Shown here one piece after another: positions 12,701 to 21,261 of a DNA stretch of 64,000 bases. Each line of letters begins with the position of its first letter. The first letter of the stretch is position 1. Origin of the DNA: Sipunculus nudus (Eukaryota > Annelida > Sipuncula > Golfingiida > Sipunculidae); NCBI GenBank assembly GCA_026874595.1, contig CM049314.1, positions 23,823,729-23,887,728 of the forward strand, read 5' to 3'. Position numbers and translations under genes: made by a program. The notes below the pieces were generated by a model that saw only the letters and a program-made list of their open reading frames with translations, did not search any database and was not told where the DNA came from.

Positions 12701-15700
12701 CTTGCATCTAACTGGACATGCCTTATTTACACATTTCTCTTTTTGTTCCACTGAACAGTTTAAGCTTACCGCTGCTTTTTCTCCATCATAGTTTTCAATA
12801 GCATCTGTCAGCTGCAAGAGAAGAGATGAATATTAAGCATTATAGTTTTGTTAATAAAAGTACTTAAAAATATTGTGTATTTTTAGTCAATTTTAACAAA
12901 CAGATTTAAATTATCAAATTGTAACTTCAATTTAAAACTAGAAATTAGCATTTTAATGAATGTAAGCCTCCGCCATTCACTTAAATATGGCCCATATTCC
13001 CAGGTTCATTGCAACTTTACATTTGCGAATATTCCTTTATGGCACTCCTTGATCCTGATCAGGTGCAGGAGCCACACTGGAACATATTTGATTCTTCACT
13101 GGCGGTTTCTCAAAATGCCCTGAAAATTTCATGTGATTCTATTCACGACTGTCAGAGTTCTCATGAAAATCTATTTATGACTGTTGGAGTTGGTTGTAAA
13201 CACACACAAACAAGCAAATGGGATCAACAAATTCCCTCCTGTAAGAAGCAATAACAACAAATACTTTTTTTTACACCACATGATGTAATATATGATGGCA
13301 GTGTCAGAGTGGGGTTATAAGCAGATCTATATACTCAAATAGGCCTACAAGTCTGGCCTCAGGCTCTTGGCAACCACTGACCAGTAGGTGTCCACTGAAA
13401 TTTAGTGGTCTTTCTCTTATGATTTAATATGGCCGAACATTCTGACACTTAAATACATGAGGGACTGAAGGTATAATATCAGATGTGACAAAAACCAACA
13501 TTAAATAATACAAAGATCTAGATGTTGTATCAAGTGATTTGTCTGTCATGCATTGTTACCCTCACTTCCATAATTTTTAACACTTTTTTTAGAATAAGGC
13601 TCCTATTCCATGCCAGGGTTGGCACAATCTTCCTGGAGGGAAGGGAAGGGAAGGGAAGAAATACTTTCTTCCCGGAAATACTTTCTTCCCACCATTTCTT
13701 CCCAGGGAAGAAATAGATTTACAACATACCTGTCATTCACGTTGTTCAAGTGACATTTTGGCATATCATATTTGTGCAAATCAGAGAGACAACTTTTGTT
13801 ATATAAAAAGCTTGCAAACAGACCCTTAGTAGGTGATTGTTATGTGATTTGAGTGATGGGGCTGGATGGTATAGTCTTTAGCCGAGTTGTTGTTGCTGGT
13901 GCTGAAGGCTTGGCTTCTGCTGAGTGATTAAGATGAGTACATACACTGCAGGGATGGAGTTTGGCTTGTAGAGTTGAGCTGGTGTTTGGCTGAATAATTA
14001 GGATGAACTCAACATGAGTACATACCCTGCAGGGGTGGAGTTTGGCTTGGACAGTTGAGCTGAGTAATTAGGATGAACTCAACATCAACTCACACTCCAG
14101 TGGACTTGAGCTGGTGTTTGGGTGAATAATTAGGATGAACTCAACATGAGTACATACCCTGCAGGGGTGGAGTTTGGCTTGGACAGTTGAGCTGAGTAAT
14201 TAGGATGAACTCAACATCAACTCACACTCCAGTGGTGCCTGCACTGTGGGGTTGGTTTTCCAGCTGAGTAATTAAGATGAGCTCAAGCTGAGTTCATTTT
14301 GAGTAACTGCTCACTAATGAGTAGATTACTTAGTTACTGGTCTAGAGGAGGGCTGATATAACCTGACCATATAAAACATTGACATAACTGATCTGCCTCA
14401 GTCTGGATGAGTGAGATAAAGTGTCAGTGTCACTGTTCTCAGTTTGTCAGTTTGATGATTTTATAATGTACAAGGGTGGCAGGAATAGGAAGCCAGTATG
14501 GGCTCACTACACAGAAGTCCAGACAGATGGAAAAATGATGGTTGAATGCAACTACTGCAAAAGTAAACAGCTGCCTAAAGCATGCAGAATGGAGAATCAC
14601 TATAAGAAGTGTACCAGCAAGCCAAGTGTTACAGCACCTGTGGGAAATAAGCGCCCACTGATTTCCGAAGATGTCTGCGAACAACCACCTGCCAAGAAGA
14701 TATCACAAGGCGGCCTTGATGCTCATGTGTTGCGCACATCAGAGAGTTCAAAGAACAAGATTGACCAGAACCTAGCCAGATTTTTCTTCGCCTGTAATGT
14801 TCCCTTCTCAGTTGTGGAACATCCATCCTTCCTGGCATTGTTAGAGACTCTACGACCAGGGTATGCACCGCCAACCAGGAAGACACTGGCAGGAAAACTT
14901 CTGGATCAAGTCTGCACGGAACTGGAGAACGAAATGAAGAAGGACCTGCAGGACCAGGTGGTTACCCTCGTGGAAGATGGATGGTCCAATATACATAATG
15001 ACCCTGTGGTTGCAACATGCTTACAGACAGACTCTAAAACCTACTTTCTGGATGGTATTGAAACTGGTGATCTTCCAAAAACTGCTGAAAACTGTAAGAA
15101 CTTATGTCAACAGAGCATAAAGAATGCTGAACAGCGCTTTCAACCAAGCAGTCCAGCCATGTCTACTGGCAGCTCACCTACTACATCCAACATACCAAGG
15201 TCAGCGACTCACTACTGGACAGCAGCAGCAAGTTATGGACTGGTTGGCAAAGCGTAACCCAGAGTACATCGCAGCTGCAATCAGCTTTCAGACGAAGTCC
15301 CCACCATATCCAGCATTCTACTTCTCTGCCACATCACTGCCTGCCGTAACTTGGTGGAGGGGAATCAAGAAAGCCAGCCCTACTCTACCTGCAGGATTTG
15401 CCGAGTTAGCAGTGAATCTCCACACAGCATGTGCATCCTCTGCATCCATTGAACGCGTGTTCTCAACCATGGGTATGGTCCAGTCAAAACTTCGAAACAG
15501 ACTTGGTGTGGAGCGTACAAATAAGCTTGTGTTTGCATACAGGATGCTGCGTGGAAGCCATGTTTTGGACTATTGAATTCAGTGTTCTGTATAAAATATT
15601 AGTCTAGTTTGAGTGTTTATATATGAATAACAATGTGTACATATTGAACAACAGATACATTATTCTGTGGCTCTGTTATATCTGCATGTTTAGCTATGTT

Positions 15701-16208
15701 ATATATTATTAATAAAGGTTTGTGGGAACATGTGGACAAAAGTCATTAGTTTCTTCCCTAACTTCCTTTTCTTCCCAGAAACTTCCTTTTCTTCCCAGAA
15801 ACTTCCTTTTCTTCCCTGGGAAGGGAAGAAATACCTTTCTTCCCGGAAGTTTGCCAACCCTGTTCCATGCATGCACAAACACGTGATGGCTACCTCATTA
15901 CTACAAACATTGGTTTCATCATAATTAAAGATAGCTTATTCAACCAGAAATATGATGGACTTAATAAATATATACATTTATTCAAAATATGATTAGTCGT
16001 ATTTTTATAAGAAACATGCATAAGTAAAAATCTCAAATTACAACACATGTACTTGCATTGAATAATAAAGAACATGACTTTGTCCTGTAACTTCGTTCAC
16101 GAATGTATATGAAAGGATAGCAAATCAGGTTTAAATTGTCTTGACGTATTTGAAGCAATCGTCTAAAGTTTAATTGATAGGCACTAACAAAAAAAAAATA
16201 ATTATTAA

Positions 16209-16242
<34 letters not shown>

Positions 16243-19135
16243 GTTATAGTTATATATATACTTTTACACTTTCTATATATATATAGTTATATGTGTATGT
16301 GTTAGTGTATAATTGCTGCATTTCTAATAAACTGTGAACCGAACCGATATAGGAGTATATTAACATATTTAATATATCATCTGATATATACGATTAATTA
16401 AGTTTGATCATGTTATAATTTTACACTTCAATCATAATGTTTATAGGGTATATATTGATCATAATATATATCATGATTATATCATATGTTAAAAACTACG
16501 TCATTCAGTACATTGTGCTATTTGTATAATCCATTTGAAATAAGTATAAAATCCATTTAAACTTCACTTACTTGCTCGGCGATAATTGTTGCTGTGAATC
16601 AATGGTCAGTTGCAAGAGTACCCGCCTAGAAGTGCAGGTGTGATAAACCAAGAATCCTTGACCTGGTATACCAAGAGCTAACGCGCTGTGCCGTTTCCCT
16701 GCTCGTTTATTTTGTACTCAACTGTGATAGTTGGAGAAACGTTTTGCATTTTCAAGGAGTAGCCAAGTTTTTTTAGAGTTTACTTTATAATTTGTTAGCA
16801 AGATGTTTATAGTTTTAATTTATAGTTTTAAGACATAGTTGAATATATTTCGGGATAGAAAGTTTTGATTGTGACCCCTGTATCTATAGTTATGATTTAT
16901 AGTTAGATTTCTTAATTGCAGTAATTTAGATTTCGTTTGAATTAAATAAACACATGTAATTTCTTTATTTATAATATATGTAATAAAATATATTAAAAAA
17001 AAGATGTATAAAGTTTTACTTGTTTATTTATTTCTGCTTTTTTTTTTAATTTTTGTTTTGTTTAGTTTGAAGGTGTTTGTGTAAATGTGTGCTGAAATTT
17101 GAGATTGTGTTTGTGGAAATGTGTGTACTGAAATGTGTGTGCTTGAGTTCTTCCAATGATTAAATTTACATTGAAGGTTTAATCAGTTAGGACTTAATAT
17201 GTAGCCGTGTATGTTGTAAATAGCTAGCCCAGATGAACGGAGGTTAGTAATGAGGTAGCCCAGCGGCCGAAATGGTGCCCCGCAGCCCAAGTCACGGCTG
17301 ATATGGTTGACTGACTAGAGTCAGGGCCCTGCAGTGGTTTTGTTGGGGTTGCGGCCGAAATGGTTGCCCAGTGTGCACTGGTGGCCAATATGGTCGATTT
17401 GAGGCCGGCCGCCGATATCGTCGGCGGCTGAAATCGACCTATACCTTGGATCATTATCCCTAGTCCGCCACGTACGGACTCCATTTATCTGTGATATGGA
17501 GTCCGACCATCTAGCGGTGACAGTTCCCCCCTGCCATACATGGAGGGACCTGTAACATGAATTATCACTGCTTGTTGTGCGATAGAGAAACAATCTTGTA
17601 TTTATATATAGAAATAAACTTTTTATGTATCAAATTAAATCAATATATCACCTTTATGTGCGCTTGTAAATGTTTTTATCCTTTTAACTGCCGGAGTTCA
17701 GTTGTTGCATGCCAACTGGACACCGCCAGAAAAGGAATCCCATGCAAATTAGGTGGGCAATCTATGCAAAAGATGAATTCAGGGGGGCTTTCCCCAGGAA
17801 TGCCAGTGCCGTGCACTAGGATAGACCATATTTTCATAAGCATCCTTCCCATCATACATCGGGTGTTGTCAATGATGCTAATTTCCTATTGGTTGTTCCA
17901 ACCGGAAAGTGCCATCGGCCAGACGGAGACGAAGCAATATCTGACTTCATCCAGAGTAAGTGCCCATACTTTATTAATGCTGATCGTCCAGCAGAAGTTT
18001 CGGTCCCAACGGAGTCTAAGCATCTGTAACAATTATAATATGTGGGGGCAGAACTATAGAAACCGGGCTTCAGCCTGCCGCCGGTACAACGGGTGTCGCA
18101 TAATAAATTGTTTCCTGGAAAAGGCCGATACATATCATTTTCCTCAGAATTCCCGTATTTAATTTTGCTCATAGCTGGAGTTTATTATATCAGAGGAGGA
18201 GGGGTCCGGGGAACCTGGGTTCCCCGTCTGAACGGGGGTGTGGGGGCGGAGCCCCCACCTAAAGCTTAATTTTCCTGTTAAAATAGTAAATGGTTTCCCA
18301 TTTTCTCGATAGATGCCTCTTCAAACTCACAGATATAAATGAACAAAACTTGCTCCTGCTGGTATCTAGTCTTCACGGCTCACTTAGTACCGTGTAGGGC
18401 TCCTAGTCTAGAGATCGTAGGTTCGATTCCCTATTCAGGCGACTTCTGATGCTTAGTTGTTGTTCATGTTAGAAGAGTTGAGTGTAGAGACATCTACAGG
18501 GAAAAGTAGGAGTTAAAATAGGGAATGAGAGGAGACAATTTTATTTATATGTTCCTCAAAAGAAGCGAAGCCCGCGTTCTATAGTGGCTCCTATGTGGGG
18601 TTTGTTTGGTGTCCTCACTCTTCACAAGGCACATACGTGTCTGAGGATCCGTACAAACTTAGATAGTATAGAATCTCCCCGCCAGAGGCTGCAGCACTTG
18701 TACTGTTTACTATACATATGTCAGCGCTGCAAGACTGCAGCAACATTATCCCCAGTCTTATGTAGGGAGAGTGACAAAGTGTACATTCAGATGATATGGA
18801 CATTTCTGCAATCAATTATAAGGCCGAAACCGTGTTTTAGCTCACGGGCCGATTTTTCAGGAGTATCAGACCGAATTCGCATAACCGGGCACAGGATAAA
18901 GTCGGCTCATTGTTCAAACCAAACCCGGCTGATAGCTGTGTGGGTGATAATACAAGATTAGTCCGTACACCTCCCTCAATTCGAACTGGTAGACTGGAAA
19001 GATACTGTCAGACCTGACATGATAGTATTTACAAAATGCTTAAGAATGAATTTCTTTTCTAATATCTAAATTTCTTGTATAACGAGACAACGAACAAACC
19101 TCTTGAAGATAAGTTTTCACGGATACGGTCGCCAT
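3656..19135 (-). CDS. PCID2 (PCI domain-containing protein 2), 5' nine exons, 3' end outside window
   Basis: PCID2 (Thp1 homologue) is the PCI-domain subunit of the nuclear TREX-2 complex, which couples transcription to mRNA export at the nuclear pore. Nine exons join in phase: 19135-19100, 12811-12770, 11688-11567, 10454-10394, 8103-8002, 7109-7006, 5817-5742, 4951-4857 and 3702-3656 (685 nt, about 228 codons). All use GT-AG borders. Recognised stretches, recalled against the human protein, include [61 protein letters not shown] and [15 protein letters not shown]. The start is chosen because [12 protein letters not shown] aligns without gaps to the family N-terminus and sits in an AAACATGG context. 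The family is about 400 aa, so the C-terminal PCI/winged-helix half is missing from the window. The 5' UTR is interrupted by a transposon immediately at the start codon. No stop or frameshift is seen. Confidence 0.94.
3710..4850. other. PCID2 intron 8 with degenerate 'aaggtcaaa' repeat
   Basis: Non-coding. From about 4090 to 4640, roughly three diverged units of 150-190 bp repeat the phrases ggtgaccttgac, caaggtcaaa and agttgtttata. These resemble the AGGTCA-rich tandem cores found elsewhere in the window (25390-26340, 38760-42200). Before 4090 I see nothing specific. Confidence 0.5.
4857..4951 (-). CDS. PCID2 exon 8
   Basis: Thirty-one codons plus two bases: [20 protein letters not shown] then FSISQLITF. 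Acceptor atatttcag, donor gtatat. This is the start of the helical repeat leading into the PCI domain. Confidence 0.95.
4960..5735. other. PCID2 intron 7, no feature seen
   Basis: AT-rich intron sequence. Open frames here lack family motifs and splice context and are not called. Confidence 0.5.
5742..5817 (-). CDS. PCID2 exon 7
   Basis: One base plus 25 codons, [20 protein letters not shown] then KIYFK, between acceptor tttcatcag and donor gtattg. The split codon joins exon 6 as Asn. Confidence 0.95.
5820..7000. other. PCID2 intron 6 with repeated 'agtgacctctgacct' segments
   Basis: Non-coding. Between about 6250 and 6680 three diverged units of about 135 bp carry gtgacctctgacctca, gaatttgaggtgagaaa and ataggatttttggtaa. 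These are AGGTCA-like in reverse orientation. Nothing else is seen. Confidence 0.5.
7006..7109 (-). CDS. PCID2 exon 6
   Basis: Thirty-four codons plus two bases: [20 protein letters not shown] then FRVCASD. Acceptor ttttcag and donor gtgagt are canonical. The basic KRGRGK loop matches the lysine-rich segment in other PCID2 proteins. Confidence 0.93.
7115..7995. other. PCID2 intron 5, no feature seen
   Basis: AT-rich non-coding intron. I see no repeat structure or motif strong enough to name. Confidence 0.45.
8002..8103 (-). CDS. PCID2 exon 5
   Basis: Thirty-four codons, NRAFTKAFQ then [10 protein letters not shown] then LDLRLIANS, with donor gtaagt. The acceptor is inferred as acaagag|AAC, chosen for phase with exon 4. 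Confidence 0.92.
8110..9290. other. PCID2 intron 4, upstream part, no feature seen
   Basis: AT-rich intron sequence without recognisable repeats. The small MITE at 9293 follows. Confidence 0.45.
9293..9388. mobile_element. CAG..GGATCC MITE, short copy, TSD cactg
   Basis: Terminal inverted repeats cagtggctgatcc and (reverse complement of the right end) caggagtggatcc enclose a C-rich centre. A 5-bp duplication, cactg, flanks it at 9288-9292 and 9389-9393. It is the shortest of three copies of this family in the window (others at 20273 and 29118), all with 5-bp duplications. It is non-coding, so it would depend on a transposase elsewhere. Confidence 0.75.
9870..10040 (-). mobile_element. Fragment of the 'tagctcagctgac' TIR element
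   Basis: The segment ends cagacgacagacaaagg, then actatagctaagatgac, then catgcagctgagctg. This matches the right end of the 3.5-kb element at 25242-28725 (preceding tccaaattt and kagatttg-like phrases also match). Only one end is recognisable. Confidence 0.55.
10394..10454 (-). CDS. PCID2 exon 4
   Basis: Begins after acceptor tatttcag and encodes [20 protein letters not shown]. Several GT donors lie close together at the end (gtagtagtacag). The one at 10393-10392 keeps phase 0 with exon 5 and preserves family length, so I chose it; a neighbouring GT three bases away is also possible. Confidence 0.87.
10460..11560. other. PCID2 intron 3, no feature seen
   Basis: AT-rich intron sequence with no repeat, splice-bounded open frame or motif that I can name. 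Confidence 0.45.
11567..11688 (-). CDS. PCID2 exon 3
   Basis: Forty codons plus two bases between acceptor ccttgcag and donor gttagg. It contains [14 protein letters not shown] and [10 protein letters not shown], among the most conserved stretches of the N-terminal half. Confidence 0.95.
11831..12573. mobile_element. 743-bp non-autonomous element, copy A, 9-bp TSD ttatgagac
   Basis: The block starts TAGCCTGCCACGTGCGG and ends AAGACTACAGCAA, and is flanked by the direct repeat ttatgagac at 11822-11830 and 12574-12582. A second copy at 17461-18743 has its own different 9-bp duplication, which fixes both ends. Near the left end is a perfect 10-bp hairpin, cggactccat/atggagtccg, at about 11847-11877. 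I see no clear terminal inverted repeats, no poly(A) and no coding frame, so the class is unknown. It lies in PCID2 intron 2. Confidence 0.85.
12770..12811 (-). CDS. PCID2 exon 2
   Basis: Fourteen codons ([14 protein letters not shown]) between acceptor ctcttgcag and donor gtaagc, phase 0 on both sides. Joined to exon 1 it keeps the family spacing exactly. Confidence 0.9.
12820..13605. other. PCID2 intron 1, proximal part, no feature seen
   Basis: Non-coding AT-rich sequence between exon 2 and the hAT element. Nothing specific recognised. Confidence 0.45.
13965..14260. repeat. Direct repeats in the 5' region of the hAT element
   Basis: The phrases ctgaataattaggatgaact, gagtacataccctgcagg and ttggacagttgagctg recur in two to three copies with a period of about 130-140 bp, ending just before the transposase frame. 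They could be transposase-binding or promoter repeats, or simple local duplication. Confidence 0.75.
14466..15130 (+). pseudogene. hAT transposase, N-terminal part (BED finger and start of catalytic domain)
   Basis: Starting at [15 protein letters not shown], the frame shows a BED-type zinc finger (CNYCKSKQL then [10 protein letters not shown], residues about 25-55 of this start), a linker, then the hAT region [17 protein letters not shown] and the catalytic-core opening [13 protein letters not shown] with its conserved aspartate. After about 15090 the frame runs into [14 protein letters not shown] and then loses homology. Compared with the usual 600-700 aa, the central catalytic segment is deleted. 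An upstream in-frame ATG at 14421 is possible. Confidence 0.85.
15124..15576 (+). pseudogene. hAT transposase, C-terminal dimerisation domain (shifted frame)
   Basis: This frame carries [30 protein letters not shown] and the dimerisation signature [16 protein letters not shown] then [17 protein letters not shown], ending at a stop at 15576. It belongs to the same protein as the N-terminal frame but is in a different reading frame; the shift falls at about 15130-15140, next to the internal deletion. Confidence 0.87.
15871..17460. other. PCID2 intron 1, middle part
   Basis: Very AT-rich. A (CT)n(TA)n microsatellite lies at 16209-16242. A less AT-rich patch at 16580-16740 contains a good minus-strand donor-like site (CAA|GTAAGTG) and tRNA-like strings, so it could be an alternative 5' exon or a SINE relic; neither is proven. 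A GC-rich patch with repeated gccgaaatggt/gccgatat phrases lies at 17250-17450. Confidence 0.4.
18047..18591. mobile_element. 545-bp TIR element inserted in copy B, TSD tatgtggg
   Basis: Flanked by the 8-bp direct repeat tatgtggg at 18039-18046 and 18592-18599. The uninterrupted sequence aatatgtggggtttg in copy A (about 12412-12424) is the empty site. Ends are imperfect inverted repeats: left ggcagaactatagaa then cgggcttc, right (reverse complement) ggagccactatagaa then cgggcttc. The interior has a C/G-rich hairpin region (about 18190-18260) and a tRNA-like segment. An 8-bp duplication suits hAT-like or P-like families. Confidence 0.87.
18374..18443 (+). other. tRNA-like segment (pseudo-tRNA or SINE head)
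   Basis: The string tctagagatcg then taggttcgattccct contains a perfect RNA polymerase III B-box (GGTTCGATTCC at 18420-18430), with tagtaccgtgtagg in the A-box region. Stems are poor, so it is not a functional tRNA. It is carried inside the 545-bp element. Confidence 0.45.
18753..19095. other. PCID2 intron 1, proximal to exon 1
   Basis: Non-coding, no recognisable repeat. It leads to the exon 1 donor at 19099-19098. Confidence 0.4.
19100..19135 (-). CDS. PCID2 exon 1 (start codon)
   Basis: Twelve codons, [12 protein letters not shown], ending at donor GAG|gtttgt in phase 0. The start codon overlaps the target-site duplication of the transposon at 19140-20957, so the native 5' UTR now lies about 1.8 kb away. 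Confidence 0.88.
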
Positions 19136-19139
19136 GTTT

Positions 19140-20957
19140 GGGCATATAATAAAACCCGGAAAAACTCGGAAATTCTCGGAAAAACTCGGAAATTAATAAA
19201 ACTCGGAAAAATGGCCGGAAAAGAAGATAAACACACGAGGAAGAATAATTCAAATGATTCATATAACATAGAATAATTCAGTGTGCTTATACAGTTTATT
19301 TTTTTTTTATTTGCTTAAAATGAATAAAACCACTTTAACCGACCCTATTTAGTGTTGATCACACTGTAAATTTCCTGCGTCCGCCATCTTGGAGTCATGG
19401 TATGTCGGAAAAAAAAGTTGTCCCCTCGGAAATAAAGTAAATTTATGTTAACACTTTGTTAAACTGCCACATTATGGAACAAATCGTACATATTTTTTAA
19501 ATAAACCCAATTTATACTTCTTTTGGCAATCAAACCTATTTAATTTACACGAATCTAACTTTTAGAACTGGCGAGGACCCCTGGATGTGGGGATCATTCC
19601 TTGATATAATTTTCTGTACAAGTCACAGATAAAACACCGTTAGGTTTTAGCTTCATTAGAAATCATGGAAAAATAAAAAAGTAAATCATCGACAAATATA
19701 CTGTTTATTTAGTAAACAATTCATGTTAATAAAAGATATATACAAGTACAACATATTATAATGGAGTTGTTGATATATACATGATATAGGTATCTGTGAA
19801 TCATTTTCAATATGAGATATTATGCACATGAAAAGATTCACAAAAGTCACTTGGCACATTAGTGTTTAAACTATACAATGATAAATGTTATTATTGTTCT
19901 CAAGGATTCAATTGAAACATTTCCACATCTACAGTGTAGTTACAATATGGAATTCCTTAAAACATAAAATTTCTTATAACATTAAAAAAAATCATGACAA
20001 ATACATATATTTTATTCAAAATTGTATGCACAGTGAGCATTGTTTAGGAATATATGTAAATATATATATATATATATATAAGATATGTCATAAATTGTTA
20101 CTCTTTAAAACAAAATTTATATTTTAATTAAGTCATATGATTTCAGTAAATGTTGAAAATACATATATGGTGTAAATCTGTGGGTTATCATGGTATAATA
20201 ATTGTTTACTAAATAAACAGTATATTTGTCGATGATTCACGTTTTAATTTGTCCATGTTTTCTAACGAAGCTCAGAAGCGGATCCAGGGGGGGTCCAGGG
20301 GGTCCGGACCCCCCCCCCTTTTTCACCTGAAGCAACCTTTTTTAAGGGGTTTTAGACGTAATTTTGCGGCCTGGACCCCCCCTTTTTCAGACGTGATGAC
20401 CTTTTTTTTAGGATTTTCATTAGTCCTCCTGGGCTGGACCCCCCCTTTTCCTAAATCCTGGATCCGCCCCTGAAGCTGAAACTGACGATGTTCTGTCTGT
20501 GACTTACGCAGGAAAATTATATCAGGGAATGATCCCTGGAGCAAGAAGCTCTAGCAAGTTCTAAAAGTTTGATTGGTAAAAATTAAATAGATTTGGATGC
20601 CAACAAAAGTATTAATTCCGATTTATTTAAAATAGTTATGCTTTATTTCATAATGTGATTGTTTAACAAAGTGTTAAAGAAACATTTACTTTATTTCCGA
20701 GGGGACAACTTTTTTCCGACATACCATGACTCCAAGCTGGCGGACGCAGGAATTTTACAGGGTGATCAACACGAAAAGGGTCGGTTAAAAGTAGTTTTAT
20801 TCCTTTTAAGAAATAAAAAAAAATAAACTGTATAAGCACACTGAATTATTCTATGTTATATGAATCATTTGATGCTTTTCCGACCATTTTTCCGAGTTTT
20901 ATTAATTTCCGAGTTTTTCCGAGAATTTCCGAGATTTTCCGGGTTTTATTATATGCC
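19140..20957. mobile_element. 1.8-kb inverted-repeat (foldback-like) transposon at the PCID2 start codon
   Basis: The termini GGGCATATAATAAAACCC (left) and its reverse complement (right) begin inverted arms that match over most of their length: 19140-19800 against 20130-20957, leaving a loop of about 300 bp with TA microsatellites. Repeated gaaaaactcgg strings fill the ends. A direct repeat of at least 8 bp (ccatgttt at 19132-19139 and 20958-20965) flanks it; it may extend to 12 bp because both sides continue gggc. The duplicated bases include the PCID2 ATG. Long arms with a 7-12 bp duplication would suit a MULE-like or hAT-like element, but no transposase is seen. A small MITE is nested in the right arm. 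Confidence 0.88.
20273..20472. mobile_element. CAG..GGATCC MITE nested in the right arm, TSD aagct
   Basis: Two-hundred-bp copy of the family, ends cagaagcggatcc and ggatccgcccctg. A 5-bp duplication, aagct, lies at 20268-20272 and 20473-20477. The left arm of the host palindrome (around 19650) gives the empty site with a single agctt, confirming insertion and the 5-bp duplication. Interior holds G/C homopolymers and ggattttcattagtcctcctgg, shared with the copy at 29118. Confidence 0.9.
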
Positions 20958-20961
20958 CCAT
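20902..20961 (-). other. Upstream ORF created at the duplicated start codon
   Basis: The second copy of AAACATGG, where the native PCID2 5' UTR ends, now opens a 19-codon frame (MGHIIKPGKSRK...) reading into the transposon and stopping at TAA. If transcripts start in the native promoter, this uORF precedes the real start codon by about 1.8 kb unless the element is spliced out. Confidence 0.6.
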
Positions 20962-20965
20962 GTTT

Positions 20966-21080
20966 GGGCAAAAAAATATAACGCCCGCTTGATCAAGCCT
21001 GCGCAGCATTCACTAACCGTCGGGAAAATTTAGCATAAGATCGATGGGACTGCCTACTCAACCAGTCACAGGCAATCAAA
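20966..21080 (-). promoter_or_regulatory. Probable native PCID2 promoter/5' UTR, separated from the gene
   Basis: Reading leftward on the minus strand, this GC-richer stretch (cccgacggttagtgaatg, then ctgcgcaggcttgatcaagc, then gggcgttata) directly precedes the duplicated AAACATGG. A tgcgcagg string resembles an NRF-1-type site common in housekeeping promoters. No mapped start site is available, so this is inferred from position. Confidence 0.4.
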
Positions 21081-21261
21081 ACATCAAAGGATCTAACTAT
21101 TAATTCATTTTTGCTGTATGTTTTTAAAATATAAGGATTAGTCATATCGCTAAAGTGACCTGCAAAATAACTGAACTGTAATATATTGCTTAATTAAAAT
21201 GTAAAAAATTTTATATAAAATTAGCTTAATCTGGGATAGTGATCTTAGATTTTACACTTAT

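Larger units (their letters stand above)
13614..15862 (+). mobile_element. hAT-superfamily DNA transposon, decayed, TSD ttccatgc
   Basis: A 2249-bp element bounded by CAGGGTTGGC termini (right end reads gccaaccctg) with an exact 8-bp duplication ttccatgc at 13606-13613 and 15863-15870, both hallmarks of hAT elements. Subterminal regions carry repeated ttcttccc/gggaagaa strings on both sides. Between 13965 and 14250 a segment of about 140 bp (tagttgagctgg to tccagtgg) is directly repeated. The transposase frame is broken (see next entries), so it cannot move on its own. It sits in PCID2 intron 1. Confidence 0.93.
17461..18743. mobile_element. 743-bp-type element, copy B, split by a 545-bp insertion, TSD cattatccc
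   Basis: Collinear with copy A at 11831-12573 in the same orientation, from tagtccgccacgtacgg to aagactgcagcaa. A 9-bp direct repeat, cattatccc, flanks it at 17452-17460 and 18744-18752. The hairpin cggactccat/atggagtccg is retained near 17477-17507. The copy is interrupted at 18047-18591. Removing the insertion leaves about 730 bp. Confidence 0.87.

Noticed and set aside
16580-16740. Minus-strand donor-like CAA|GTAAGTG and tRNA-like strings in PCID2 intron 1
   Set aside because: No start codon or coding fit to PCID2, and A/B boxes are poor; neither an alternative exon nor a SINE could be supported.
17557-18162. 201-codon open frame
   Set aside because: It lies across copy B of the 743-bp element and the junction with the 545-bp insertion; the frame is not shared with copy A, so it is chance.
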